Of a stretch of 64,000 nt of DNA, positions 49,804 to 59,092 are shown in pieces. How positions within the stretch are numbered: position 1 is the stretch's first letter; every line of letters begins with the position of its first letter. Under the pieces are notes generated by a model. That model was not told the origin of the DNA. It worked only from the letters and a program-made list of their open reading frames with translations, and searched no databases. The DNA comes from Zwartia hollandica (lineage in GTDB: Bacteria; Pseudomonadota; Gammaproteobacteria; Burkholderiales; Burkholderiaceae_B): assembly GCF_019923725.1 (NCBI RefSeq), contig NZ_JAHXRI010000007.1, forward strand, positions 1-64,000. Reading direction: 5' to 3'. The translations under genes were made by a program, and so were the position numbers.

Positions 49804-52800
49804 CTAGCGTTGCATCGCTTCCCATGCCTTTTGTAGTCTCTTGACTGAGACGGGCATAGGGGTGCGAAGCTCTTGCGCAAAAAGCGCAACCCGCAGCTCC
49901 TCGAGCATCCAGTAGAACTCATCCAGCCTCTTATCCTCCGCCCCTTTAAGGGCGTTGCGTGCTCGCATGTACTGACTTTGCAAAGGCGCCATCTCTGCCA
50001 TCAACTTTGCGTCACGCGCGGGATCTGTGCGCAACTTATCGATCCTTGCGATCGACGCCTTCAGGTAGCGCGGAACATGCCCGAGCTGGACATACGAAAT
50101 ACGCGAGACAAAGTCCGGGGGAACCAACTGCTGGCTTTGGTTCTGTACATCTTGATAGGTGTTGGTGTGAGTTTTGGCTTGCGGCAATTTGCGTTGCAGC
50201 GCAGCCCAGTCGGTTAGGACTGCACCGGCAAGACGCGCCACTTCCTGCGCAAGCAAGCCAAGTTTGGCTCGCCCCTCTTGGCGACGCACCTCGAAAGACG
50301 CGGCATCAGACGGCCAAGGCTCTGCCAAACAGGCACGCTCAATTGCACAATCAATAATTTGATCTCGCAGCTTCTCCTGAGACCCCAGCGGCAAATACAA
50401 CATACTCAACCGAGTCAGATCATGCAGATTTTTTTCAAGAAATTTAACTTGCTCTCGCAAGGCAATCTTAAAGAGCCGCACCAAGCCGCGTTGGTGCGCT
50501 TGTAATGCCACGTGAGGATCATCAAACACATCGAGCGCGCAGGTTGCGCCACGCTCGACCAAGGCAGGATACCCCACCACGGTCTGACCTTTTCGACGAA
50601 TCTCCATCAGTTCGGGCAGCGCACCAAAACTCCAGTCGGTAATTTCGTCCTGCGCCAAGACGTTGGCAACGGCTTGATCTCGATTGGCGAGCTGCTGAAA
50701 GGTTGCCTGCGCCTGCTTGCCAAGCTCTGCGCGAATCTGTGCCAAATTACGTCCGGCCGCCAGCATCCGTCCGTGCTCGTCAATGACTTTAAAGGCCATG
50801 AACAAATGGGCAGGTAGCGTCTCTAGTTTGAAGTCGGTTTGTAGGGGACGAATCTTTAGTTGCGTCCACATATCTTGAATAATGCCGTCGATCAGGCTGC
50901 AGCCGGGTTGATCGAGGCGCTCATACCAACGCTCATAGAAGCCACTTGCATAGTCGGGGAGCGGTACGCAATGTCGCCGGATTTTTTGTGGAAGAGACTT
51001 CAGCAACAGCTGCACTTTCTCTTTGACCATGCCGGGCACAAGCCATTCACAACGAGCCGCATCAACTTGGTTCAGGAAGTACAGTGGAACGGTTACCGTC
51101 AATCCATCTTTGGGCGAGCCCGGCTCAAAGTGATAATCGACCGCCAGACGCACGCCCTGCCATTCAAAAAACTTAGGGAAGACTTCCGTTGTGACGCCAG
51201 CAGCCTCATGACGCATGAGCGCGTCTTTTGTCAGAAGCCACTTGCTCGCCTGGTCCGCCGACAAACCTTTAAACCAGTGCTCAAACGTCGCCGTTTGATG
51301 AATATCGGCCGGTAACAAGCGGTCATAGAAGGCTTGAATCAACGCGTCATCCACCAGAATATCTGGGCGCCTGGTCTGGTGCTCCAACTTTTCAATCTGC
51401 GCAATCAGTTTTCGATTCTGGGCAATAAACGGCAAATTGCTTTCTAGGTCGCCTGGAACGAGCGCCTGCAGAATGAAGATTTCCCGAGCACGTTCGGGAT
51501 CTAGCGGACCATAGTGAATCCGCCGACCTGAATACACTGGTAACCCGTATAGCGAACCCTTTTCGTTCGCAACCACTTGTCCGAGCCTGCGCTCCCAACG
51601 CGGATCCGTGTAGGAGCGCTTAATCAAATGCCCGGCCACCCGCTCAACCCAGACAGGTTCGATCTTGGCGATACAGCGTGCATAGAGCTTAGAGGTATCC
51701 ACAAGCTCAGCGGCCATCACCCACTTGCCGGCTTTTTTAAGAAGCTTGGATCCAGGGTGAATCCAAAAACGAATGTCACGCGCCCCTTGATAATGCCCTG
51801 ACTCTTCGGACTTCAAACCCAAATTTCCCAAGAGACCCGACATCAACGCGAGGTGCAACTGTTCGTGTGTGGCCTCGGTTTTATTCAAACGCCACCCTTG
51901 TTCACCAACAAGTGCCATGAGTTGGCTGTGGATATCGTGCCATTCGCGCAAACGTAGCGGTGAAAGAAACTGCTGACGCAACTGAGCCACGAGCTTGCGT
52001 TGCGAGTCTTTATGCGCAACCTGCTCGTGATACCAGCGCCAAAGTTTGATGTAGGAAACAAACTCCGACTTGTCATCCGAAAATTTGGAGTGCGCGTTCT
52101 CTGCAGCTTCGCGCGCTTGCATGGGACGATCACGCGGGTCTTGCACCGACAGCGCAGAGGCGATGATCAACATTTCAGTGAGGCAATGTTGATCGCATGC
52201 TGCAAGAATCATGCGACCTATCCGGGGGTCAACTGGAAGCTTCGCTAAAGCCTGCCCAGTTGGTGTGAGAGCCTCTGGGTGCTCCCCGTCCGGATCCATG
52301 GCCCCTAGTTCTTGTAACAAGTGGTAGCCGTCAGCAATCGCCCGCCCACTCGGTGGATCTACAAAAGGGAAGGCCTCGATGTTGTTGAGCTTTAAGGCCT
52401 TCATACGCAGAATCACACTGGCCAGTGAGGAGCGCAAAATTTCAGGATCCGTAAAGGCTGGACGGTCTTTGAAACTTTGCTCGTCGTAGAGACGAATACA
52501 TACCCCGGGCCCTAAACGACCGCAACGCCCTGCTCTTTGATTCGCAGAGGCCTGGCTAATGGGTTCGACACGCAGCTGCTCGACCTTATTGCGCCACGAA
52601 TAGCGTTTGATCCGTGCGAGTCCACTGTCAATCACGAAGCGAATACCGGGAACCGTGAGCGAGGTCTCTGCCACGTTCGTGGCAAGCACTACCCTTCTCG
52701 CATTGGTACTCGGGCGAAAGATTTCCTCTTGCTCGGCCTGTGACAGGCGTGCGTACAGCGGCAGTATCTGAGTGCTTGGGGGATGATGCTTGCGTAGCGT

Positions 52801-53655
52801 CTCGGCGGCTTCGCGAATCTCACGCTCACCTGGCATGAACACGAGAATATCACCCGCACCCACGCGGGCACATTCGTCGACTGCATCCACCAATGCACTC
52901 ATGAGGTCGCGCTCATCATCGCGCGCTTGCGTTCGCTCGGATGCCGCATAGCCACCTGGGGCGCTGGCCGTCTCTGATTCAGGAGGCTCAACCGGGCGAT
53001 AGCGAATATCTACCGGATACAGACGTCCTGAAACCTCAATGACTGGAGCAGGTTTTCCTCGAGCATCACAAAAATGGTTGGCAAACCGGCTTGCATCAAT
53101 CGTCGCCGAGGTAATGATCAGTTTAAGATCCCGGCGCCTGGGCAAGAGCTGCCGCAGATAGCCGAGCAGAAAATCGATATTCAGACTGCGTTCATGGGCT
53201 TCATCAATGATGATCGTGTCATACCGACGCAGGAGTGGGTCGCGTTGGGACTCTGCAAGCAAAATCCCGTCAGTCATGAGTTTGATCGCAGTTTGCGCGC
53301 TGCTGCGATCCTGGAACCGTACCTGATAGCCCACCCACTCCCCCAGCGGGGACTGCAGTTCCTCGGCAATGCGTCGGGCGACCGAGCTTGCCGCCAATCG
53401 ACGCGGCTGGGTATGGCCGATCATCTTGGAGAGCCCTCGTCCGAGCTCTAGACAGATTTTGGGTAACTGGGTGGTTTTCCCCGAGCCAGTCTCTCCGCTG
53501 ACGATAACAACCTGATTCGCGGCGATCGCGGCAGCGATCTCCTGACGACGTCCGCTGACCGGCAAATCCTCTGGATAGGTGATCGGAGGGGCAAGTCGTG
53601 GGGAAATGACAACGCTTTCTGGCCTTAGATCGGCTGAGCGCTTTGAATCGGGCAT
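49804..53655 (-). CDS. hrpA: ATP-dependent RNA helicase HrpA (DEAH box)
   Basis: Large DEAH helicase; in E. coli it resolves stalled or collided ribosomes and processes mRNA. Walker A GETGSGKT is at residues 54-61, DEAH at 151-154, SAT in LIITSATIDAS, and motif VI is SQASANQRAGRCGRLGPG. After the helicase-associated and OB domains a long HrpA-specific C-terminal region follows. Length is 1283 aa from ATG 53655 (MPDSKRSADL). A GTG at 53706 would add 17 residues; neither start has a strong SD. Divergent from argA, convergent with lpxO. Confidence 0.95.
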   Translation of the reverse strand: MPDSKRSADLRPESVVISPRLAPPITYPEDLPVSGRRQEIAAAIAANQVVIVSGETGSGKTTQLPKICLELGRGLSKMIGHTQPRRLAASSVARRIAEELQSPLGEWVGYQVRFQDRSSAQTAIKLMTDGILLAESQRDPLLRRYDTIIIDEAHERSLNIDFLLGYLRQLLPRRRDLKLIITSATIDASRFANHFCDARGKPAPVIEVSGRLYPVDIRYRPVEPPESETASAPGGYAASERTQARDDERDLMSALVDAVDECARVGAGDILVFMPGEREIREAAETLRKHHPPSTQILPLYARLSQAEQEEIFRPSTNARRVVLATNVAETSLTVPGIRFVIDSGLARIKRYSWRNKVEQLRVEPISQASANQRAGRCGRLGPGVCIRLYDEQSFKDRPAFTDPEILRSSLASVILRMKALKLNNIEAFPFVDPPSGRAIADGYHLLQELGAMDPDGEHPEALTPTGQALAKLPVDPRIGRMILAACDQHCLTEMLIIASALSVQDPRDRPMQAREAAENAHSKFSDDKSEFVSYIKLWRWYHEQVAHKDSQRKLVAQLRQQFLSPLRLREWHDIHSQLMALVGEQGWRLNKTEATHEQLHLALMSGLLGNLGLKSEESGHYQGARDIRFWIHPGSKLLKKAGKWVMAAELVDTSKLYARCIAKIEPVWVERVAGHLIKRSYTDPRWERRLGQVVANEKGSLYGLPVYSGRRIHYGPLDPERAREIFILQALVPGDLESNLPFIAQNRKLIAQIEKLEHQTRRPDILVDDALIQAFYDRLLPADIHQTATFEHWFKGLSADQASKWLLTKDALMRHEAAGVTTEVFPKFFEWQGVRLAVDYHFEPGSPKDGLTVTVPLYFLNQVDAARCEWLVPGMVKEKVQLLLKSLPQKIRRHCVPLPDYASGFYERWYERLDQPGCSLIDGIIQDMWTQLKIRPLQTDFKLETLPAHLFMAFKVIDEHGRMLAAGRNLAQIRAELGKQAQATFQQLANRDQAVANVLAQDEITDWSFGALPELMEIRRKGQTVVGYPALVERGATCALDVFDDPHVALQAHQRGLVRLFKIALREQVKFLEKNLHDLTRLSMLYLPLGSQEKLRDQIIDCAIERACLAEPWPSDAASFEVRRQEGRAKLGLLAQEVARLAGAVLTDWAALQRKLPQAKTHTNTYQDVQNQSQQLVPPDFVSRISYVQLGHVPRYLKASIARIDKLRTDPARDAKLMAEMAPLQSQYMRARNALKGAEDKRLDEFYWMLEELRVALFAQELRTPMPVSVKRLQKAWEAMQR

Positions 53656-53735
53656 ATTTTCGGATCCGCTGAACGGGACATTATAAAATTTATCTCTCAA
53701 ACTCACAGACCACGAGGTTTACAACACTAGCCACC

Positions 53736-55094
53736 ATGCCTGATTCCCTAGAACAAGAGACCGTATCCGCGCAAGAAGCCCCAGAATTCGCTGCCGCACA
53801 GTTTGTCCGGTGGTTCCGTGAGGTAGCTCCTTATGTGCACGCATTTCGTGGAAAGACCTTTGTCGTCGCCTTTGGTGGCGAACTTGTTCAGGCAAATGTC
53901 CTGAATACGCTAGTTCAGGACTTATCCCTCCTTTCGGCCCTAGGCATCAAGCTCGTACTCGTGCACGGCTCGCGCCCCCAAGTCAACGAACAATTGCGCC
54001 TGAAAGGCTTCAGTCAACAATTTGACCGTGGTCGTTCGCCGATGGATGCCGATGCACTTGAGTGCGCCAAAGAGGCGGCCGGCGAGATACGCCTTGATAT
54101 CGAGGCGGCCTTCAGCCAAGGGTTGCCGAACACCCCGATGTCTCACGCCCAAATTCGGGTCATTTCAGGTAACTTTGTGACCGCGCGCCCCACCGGCATT
54201 ATTGACGGCGTAGATTACAAACATACCGGTCAGGTTCGCAAGATCGATGTCGAGGCTTTGCGCTCATCGATTGATCGCGGCTCAATCGTCTTGCTATCCC
54301 CTCTGGGGTTCTCGCCAACGGGTGAAGCCTTTAACCTCGCGATGGAAGAGCTGGCCACGAGTGTCGCGACCGCCTTGCGCGCCGAGAAACTGATCTTTCT
54401 GACCGAATCACCTGGGGTGATTTCTGAAGATGGCAGTGTTGACACGGAATTAGCACGGCTTGATGCTGATGCGCTGCTCGCCTCGGGCTCGGTAGATTCG
54501 GACACTGCGTTCTATCTGCAGTTCGCCTCGCGTGCTGTGAAGCGCGGCGTGACGCGCGCACATTTAATACCGTTTTCAATGGACGGTGTCGTACTGCTTG
54601 AAATTTTTACGCACGATGGTGTTGGCACCATGGTGGTGGAAGACACACTAGACGACCTACGGCCCGCAACGATCGATGACGTTGGCGCCATCTTGCAACT
54701 GATCGAACCGTTGGAGCAAGACGGAACGCTGGTCCCGAGGGGCCGTGCGGTCATTGAGCGCGATGTCGAGAACTTTACCGTGCTCGAGCACGACGGCGTG
54801 ATTTACGGCTGCGCAACGCTGCACGACTTCCCAAAGGATCAGATGGCGGAAATGGGTTGTCTGATCGTGCATCCTGAATGGCAAGGAACAGGCGAGGGAG
54901 AAATTCTCCTGCGACATATGGAATCACGTGCCAGAGGCCACGGAGCCAAACGTCTTTTCGTGCTCACCACCCGCACCTCGCACTGGTTTATCAAACGCGG
55001 CTTCGTTCAAGGTGGGGTTGCTGACTTACCAAAAGAAAAACAAGCGCATTACAACCGCTCGCGTAACAGCCTCATTTTTATAAAACGCCTGTAG
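53736..55094 (+). CDS. argA: N-acetylglutamate synthase
   Basis: First step of arginine synthesis: glutamate plus acetyl-CoA to N-acetylglutamate. Residues about 20-300 form the amino-acid-kinase-like domain (KTFVVAFGGELVQANVLNTL, LVLVHGSRPQVNEQL), the site of arginine inhibition in the family. Residues about 310-452 form the GNAT acetyltransferase domain (MGCLIVHPEWQGTGEGEILL, LFVLTTRTSHWFIKRGF). Length is 452 aa, as for classical ArgA (443 in E. coli). yggX follows after 77 bp. Confidence 0.96.
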   Translation: MPDSLEQETVSAQEAPEFAAAQFVRWFREVAPYVHAFRGKTFVVAFGGELVQANVLNTLVQDLSLLSALGIKLVLVHGSRPQVNEQLRLKGFSQQFDRGRSPMDADALECAKEAAGEIRLDIEAAFSQGLPNTPMSHAQIRVISGNFVTARPTGIIDGVDYKHTGQVRKIDVEALRSSIDRGSIVLLSPLGFSPTGEAFNLAMEELATSVATALRAEKLIFLTESPGVISEDGSVDTELARLDADALLASGSVDSDTAFYLQFASRAVKRGVTRAHLIPFSMDGVVLLEIFTHDGVGTMVVEDTLDDLRPATIDDVGAILQLIEPLEQDGTLVPRGRAVIERDVENFTVLEHDGVIYGCATLHDFPKDQMAEMGCLIVHPEWQGTGEGEILLRHMESRARGHGAKRLFVLTTRTSHWFIKRGFVQGGVADLPKEKQAHYNRSRNSLIFIKRL

Positions 55095-55132
55095 TGTTTG
55101 GGGGTTCTTCGCCAGCAAAACCTCGAACCCCC

Positions 55133-55138
55133 TACAAT
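55133..55138 (+). promoter_or_regulatory. Candidate -10 element of yggX
   Basis: TACAAT lies 33 bp before the yggX ATG. The -35 region is poor. An 8-bp stem (GGGGGTTC/GAACCCCC, 55100-55132) precedes it but has no T-run, so I do not call a terminator. Confidence 0.35.
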
Positions 55139-55171
55139 GCAGCCACTTTGTTCTAGACAGGATTAACCGCC

Positions 55172-55444
55172 ATGGGCCGTACCGTACAGTGTTTAAAGCT
55201 TAAAAAAGAAGCCGAAGGGCTGGATTACCCACCCTATCCGGGCGAGATGGGCACCCGTATCTGGCAAAGTATCTCCAAAGAAGCCTGGCAGGAATGGCTA
55301 AATGTCCAGACGCGTCTGGTCAACGAAAACAGATTGAATCTTGCGGACACACGCGCCCGCAAGTACCTGAAAGAACAAATGGAAAAACATCTGTTTGAAG
55401 ACATCGACGTAGAAGCCCAAGGCTTCGTGCCACCTTCTGCCTAA
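55172..55444 (+). CDS. yggX: Probable Fe(2+)-trafficking protein YggX
   Basis: 90-aa protein protecting iron-sulfur clusters from oxidation in E. coli and Salmonella. Conserved features: the near N-terminal cysteine C7 ([20 protein letters not shown]), [20 protein letters not shown] and [14 protein letters not shown]. Length matches the family (91). AGGATT lies 6 nt before the ATG. It converges on rpiA. Confidence 0.94.
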   Translation: MGRTVQCLKLKKEAEGLDYPPYPGEMGTRIWQSISKEAWQEWLNVQTRLVNENRLNLADTRARKYLKEQMEKHLFEDIDVEAQGFVPPSA

Positions 55445-55473
55445 AAATCACCCACGCTCGAAGAGGTCTGCGC

Positions 55474-56142
55474 CTACAGGCGGCGTATGCCATGCTGTGT
55501 AGCCAACAAAGCCACATCAGCCGGGCGGATTGCAAATAATCCGTTCGTCACAACTCCGGGCACACTATTCAATTGCTTTTCAAGTGTGAGGGCATCTGTA
55601 ATGCTCAGTCCAGACACATCCAGAATTTGATTTCCGTTGTCTGTCACAAAACCTTCGCGTAGTTTGGGCATACCACCTAGCGACAAGGCGACCCGAGCGA
55701 CAGCTTGCCGTGCAATCGGCAGCACTTCAATCGGCAAGGGAAACTTCCCCAAGATTTGAACAAGCTTTGACTCGTCTGCAATACAAACAAATTTTTGTGC
55801 GACAGAGGCGACGATTTTCTCACGGGTGAGTGCCCCGCCTCCCCCTTTGATCATATGCAAAGAGGCGTTAATTTCGTCGGCGCCATCGACGTAGACGGGC
55901 ATTGACTCTACCTGATTCAAATCCAACACGGTAATCCCTAAATCGCTCAGTCTCTTTGCACTGCGCTCAGAGCTTGCGACGGCACCACGAAAGCGTCCAC
56001 GAAATCGCGCTAGCCCATCGATGAACAAGTCGGCGGTCGAGCCCGTACCCACACCAATTACGGCCTCAGCGGTCAGCATGGGCTCAATCAGTGAAAGCGC
56101 TGCCTCAGCAGCCTGTAATTTAAGATCGTGTTGGGAAAGCAT
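55474..56142 (-). CDS. rpiA: Ribose-5-phosphate isomerase A
   Basis: Interconverts ribose 5-phosphate and ribulose 5-phosphate. Motifs: [18 protein letters not shown] (phosphate loop), [10 protein letters not shown], and [17 protein letters not shown], with the catalytic Asp and Lys. [13 protein letters not shown] follows. Length is 222 aa, normal. It starts 11 nt after the rmuC stop and is the last gene of the radA-to-rpiA run. Confidence 0.96.
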   Translation of the reverse strand: MLSQHDLKLQAAEAALSLIEPMLTAEAVIGVGTGSTADLFIDGLARFRGRFRGAVASSERSAKRLSDLGITVLDLNQVESMPVYVDGADEINASLHMIKGGGGALTREKIVASVAQKFVCIADESKLVQILGKFPLPIEVLPIARQAVARVALSLGGMPKLREGFVTDNGNQILDVSGLSITDALTLEKQLNSVPGVVTNGLFAIRPADVALLATQHGIRRL

Positions 56143-56153
56143 ACTCTTGTCCT

Positions 56154-57566
56154 CTAGGATTTTTTAGATATGTCGGTCGAGACGTCACCCACATCAGGAT
56201 CCGCATCACCATCGTATAGATCGGCGTCACCAGTCTCTGGGGCAAACAACGCTTTGGCCTGGTCCTCCGGCATCGCCTCGACGTTTTTCAAACTGCGTAA
56301 CATCATACGGGTACGAGATTCGGTTTGTCCGATGCGATTGCTCGCCGTATCAAGCGACTTCTTAACATTTGCCAACGTGTCGCCAAACTTGCCAAACTCT
56401 GTCTTCACGGCACGGAGAACCTGCCATACCTCAGAGGAGCGTTGCTGAATGGCGAGGGTGCGGAAACCCATCTGTAGACTATTGAGCAACGCCGCTAAGT
56501 TGGCAGGACCTGCCACGTTCACACGCAGGTCATGCAATTTGTCTAGAAGGCCTGGCTGTCGCAACACCTCGGCATAAAGACTTTCACTCGGCAAAAACAT
56601 GATTGCAAAATCAGTCGTGTGTGGTGGCGATACATACTTGCTGACAATCGTCTTGGCTTGCAGTTCGATCGCGCGGCCCAGTGCCGACCCGGCAGCCTTC
56701 ATCGCGTCGCGATCAGCGAGTTCGTGCGCATCCATTAAACGCTCATATTCCTCTTTGGGAAACTTAGCGTCAATCGGCAACCAAACAGGCTCATCAAATT
56801 GACCTTGCCCTGGCAAACGCACCGCGAATTCGACCTGTGCATCGCTACCCGGAACCGTTTTGACGTTACGAGCGTATTGATCCGGCGTCATGCTGTCTTC
56901 GATGAGGCGTGCCAACTGGACCTCACCCCATGTCCCACGGGACTTTACGTTGGTCAGTACGCGTTTGAGATCACCTACCCCTGCGGCAAGTGTCTGCATC
57001 TCACCTAAGCCTTTGTGTACGGCCTCTAGGCGATCAGAAACAAGCTTAAAGGATTCGCCCAAACGCTGTTCAAGGGTTGCATGGAGTTTTTCATCGACTG
57101 TTCGTCGCATCTCGTCAAGCTTGGCGGAGTTATCCGTTTGTAAGGACAATAAGCGCTCTTCAACGGCGGTGCGTAATTCGTTGATCCGACGCTCGTTGGC
57201 TTGGATCAGTGCTTGCAGCTGCTCAGAGAACCCCATTGCGAAACGGTTGAGCGATTCTGCACTTTCTGTGCGCCCAGCGGCTGCGTCGCGAGCCATGGCT
57301 GCGCGAAAATCGTTATCGCTCTGAGCGAGCTCAGCGCGTAGTGCGCGCGAGGACTCTGCTAACTCGGTGCGTAACTGACGATGTGCCTCGGTCTGCTCTT
57401 GCCTTAAGCTGCGCTCAAGTCTCTCTTGTGCGCTCAAAATCTGATCAAGCTTGGGCTCACTAGCGGTGCCGCCAGCCCGCTGCGCCCGCAGCCAAGCCAG
57501 GCCGGCAAAGATGGCAGCACAGACGCTCGCAAGTACCGTGACAATCGACAACACACTAGCATCCAT
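56154..57566 (-). CDS. rmuC: RmuC family protein (DNA recombination/limiting inversions)
   Basis: 470-aa protein with an N-terminal membrane anchor (residues about 5-25), a long coiled coil (about 45-195, rich in L, E, R, Q repeats) and the PD-(D/E)xK-like RmuC domain ([51 protein letters not shown]). In E. coli it limits inversions at short repeats; some homologues act in phage defence. ATG 57566 overlaps the upstream stop (TGATG) and has AGGGA 7 nt before it; the frame's GTG three bases earlier is less likely. Confidence 0.92.
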   Translation of the reverse strand: MDASVLSIVTVLASVCAAIFAGLAWLRAQRAGGTASEPKLDQILSAQERLERSLRQEQTEAHRQLRTELAESSRALRAELAQSDNDFRAAMARDAAAGRTESAESLNRFAMGFSEQLQALIQANERRINELRTAVEERLLSLQTDNSAKLDEMRRTVDEKLHATLEQRLGESFKLVSDRLEAVHKGLGEMQTLAAGVGDLKRVLTNVKSRGTWGEVQLARLIEDSMTPDQYARNVKTVPGSDAQVEFAVRLPGQGQFDEPVWLPIDAKFPKEEYERLMDAHELADRDAMKAAGSALGRAIELQAKTIVSKYVSPPHTTDFAIMFLPSESLYAEVLRQPGLLDKLHDLRVNVAGPANLAALLNSLQMGFRTLAIQQRSSEVWQVLRAVKTEFGKFGDTLANVKKSLDTASNRIGQTESRTRMMLRSLKNVEAMPEDQAKALFAPETGDADLYDGDADPDVGDVSTDISKKS

Positions 57567-57925
57567 CACTTGATCCCTAGCTTTTCAGTGAAGCGTTTTT
57601 CATTAAAGCCAACCGAAACAGACTGATCCGCATAAACCGTAAGCGGACGTCTCACTAGTGCCGGGTAATCTGCGATCAAACTCAGCCACTGCGCATCCGT
57701 TTGCGGCGTCTTTAATGTCTCGTCTAAATTGCGCCAAGTCATGGAGGCTCGATTGACGAGCTTTTCCCAACCTCCCAGCGCTGTCGACCATTTCTTTAAG
57801 GAAGCCTGCGGCAAGGGATGGTCGCGATAATCTTCGAAACGATACGAAATTCCATGCTCATCGAGCCATGCAAGCGCCTTCACGCAAGTGCTGCACTTGG
57901 CCAACCCAAAAATCTTTAACGTCAT
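57566..57925 (-). CDS. ArsC/Spx-family thioredoxin-fold protein (YffB-like)
   Basis: 119-aa protein with IFGLAKCSTCVKALAWLDEH; C11 and C14 form the CxxC. Later VRRPLTVYADQSVSVGFNEK matches the ArsC/Spx/YffB pattern (arginine-proline near the substrate site). Arsenate reduction is unlikely without an ars context; a glutathione-dependent thiol reductase of the YffB type is the better label. It overlaps rmuC by one base and starts 6 nt after kdkA. Confidence 0.85.
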   Translation of the reverse strand: MTLKIFGLAKCSTCVKALAWLDEHGISYRFEDYRDHPLPQASLKKWSTALGGWEKLVNRASMTWRNLDETLKTPQTDAQWLSLIADYPALVRRPLTVYADQSVSVGFNEKRFTEKLGIK

Positions 57926-57931
57926 AACAAT

Positions 57932-58678
57932 CTACTCCATATGTTCATTAAAGCCCACCCACGCATTCTGATAAGCCCGATTCAGTGCCGGCCAACTTAA
58001 GTGTTCTTGTTGAGGCAAAACTTTTCGAACTGACCGCAAAAGGCGGGAGAGGTTCTCGGCGCGCAAGCCATCGTTCACCGGACTGTGTCGGCTTCGATCA
58101 AAGTCGATCAGCCAAATGCGATTCTCTGCATCTACCAAAATGTTGTACACATTTAAGTCGGCGTGCCAGACTCCGAAGGCGTGCATCCTGGCAATCTCTC
58201 TACCCGCCTGAGCCCAAAGCGCTGGGTCCGTTACGCGGGCAAGCGGCTGCGCCTCTGGAATCCTAACGGTTAGCAGAGCCGCCTCGTACAGTAAACCTCG
58301 CTTCTGAACACGCGCCGCAATAGGTTGCGGCACCGGTAACCCCGCACGATGCATCAGGCTGAGGAGTTCAAACTCTTCAAAGGCACGTGTCTTTGACAGG
58401 CCTGTCCAAACATAGCTAGAACGTACCAGTTTGGCTGCCCAGCCGCCACGACGATAATGACGCAAGACAGCCCGTAGGTCGCGCAGTTGTAAAAACCAGG
58501 CTGCGCTGCGGCCACCCACTCCGACTGCGACAGCCTTCCAGCGCGGGTCCTTGGGATCAAACCACGCAACTAACTCCTCGGAAGATGGGCTAGGTCCCGG
58601 CGCAAATAGCCCGAAATCAGCGCGCACCCACGCATGCGGTCCAACTTGAACTGTCTGCGCATCCAGCTGATCAGCCAT
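57932..58678 (-). CDS. kdkA: 3-deoxy-D-manno-octulosonic acid (Kdo) kinase
   Basis: Kinase-fold protein that phosphorylates Kdo in the LPS inner core. Catalytic loop HADLN (172-176) in GVWHADLNVYNILVD and metal-binding WLIDFDR (189-195). GGWAAKLVRSSYVWTGLSKT then RAFEEFELL is characteristic of KdkA. Length is 248 aa, as in Haemophilus and Bordetella homologues. ATG overlaps the globin stop by 8 nt. Presence suggests a single phosphorylated Kdo in the core (family-based inference). Confidence 0.9.
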   Translation of the reverse strand: MADQLDAQTVQVGPHAWVRADFGLFAPGPSPSSEELVAWFDPKDPRWKAVAVGVGGRSAAWFLQLRDLRAVLRHYRRGGWAAKLVRSSYVWTGLSKTRAFEEFELLSLMHRAGLPVPQPIAARVQKRGLLYEAALLTVRIPEAQPLARVTDPALWAQAGREIARMHAFGVWHADLNVYNILVDAENRIWLIDFDRSRHSPVNDGLRAENLSRLLRSVRKVLPQQEHLSWPALNRAYQNAWVGFNEHME

Positions 58679-59072
58679 CTTTATTCCGCATCCAATCCGC
58701 TACACCGAAAAATATTTCCAGCATGCGTTCGATCAAGGCATCATCATAAGATAAGTCTTTCATCGCACGTCCCATACACAACAACCACTGATCACGCTCA
58801 ACAATTCCAATCGCGTATGGCAGGTGTCGGGCGCGCAATCGCGGATGCCCGAAGCGCTCGATGTAGTGCTGAGGCCCACCGAAGTAACCACAAAGATACC
58901 AGTACAACTTGTCACGTGCTTGGTCCAAGGAGGGACCATGCAAGTCGCGCAAGATCTTCAAATCTGCATCGACATCCATTACATCGTAGAACCGATCGAC
59001 TAACCGACGAATACCCGCCTCTCCGCCGAGCATATCGAACGCAGACGGTGTGGACTCAGTTGTGTCAGTCAT
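58671..59072 (-). CDS. Truncated hemoglobin, group II
   Basis: 133-aa 2/2 globin. Proximal HisF8 is H83 in GHPRLRARH and the group II/III Trp at G8 is W96 in VERDQWLLCM; FDMLGGEAGIRRLVDRFYD is the usual N-terminal helix. I start at ATG 59072 (MTDTTEST); the longer frame would run into the permease gene and adds 45 unrelated residues. Roles in the family are oxygen or NO handling. It sits 20 bp after the permease and overlaps kdkA by 8 nt. Confidence 0.92.
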   Translation of the reverse strand: MTDTTESTPSAFDMLGGEAGIRRLVDRFYDVMDVDADLKILRDLHGPSLDQARDKLYWYLCGYFGGPQHYIERFGHPRLRARHLPYAIGIVERDQWLLCMGRAMKDLSYDDALIERMLEIFFGVADWMRNKDG

Positions 59073-59092
59073 AAGTACAGTGCTTCGCAAGT

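Noticed and set aside
53074-53451. 125-codon open frame opposite the hrpA helicase core
   Set aside because: Overlaps conserved helicase motifs on the other strand; no independent evidence.
55100-55132. Stem-loop between argA and yggX as a terminator
   Set aside because: The 8-bp stem has a 17-nt loop and no T-run on either strand; a -10-like TACAAT follows instead.
56890-57324. 144-codon plus-strand open frame opposite rmuC
   Set aside because: Mirror frame of a coiled-coil gene; no SD and no family likeness.
57566-57925. Arsenate reductase
   Set aside because: Only the fold and CxxC support it; no ars genes nearby and YffB/Spx-like proteins share these features.
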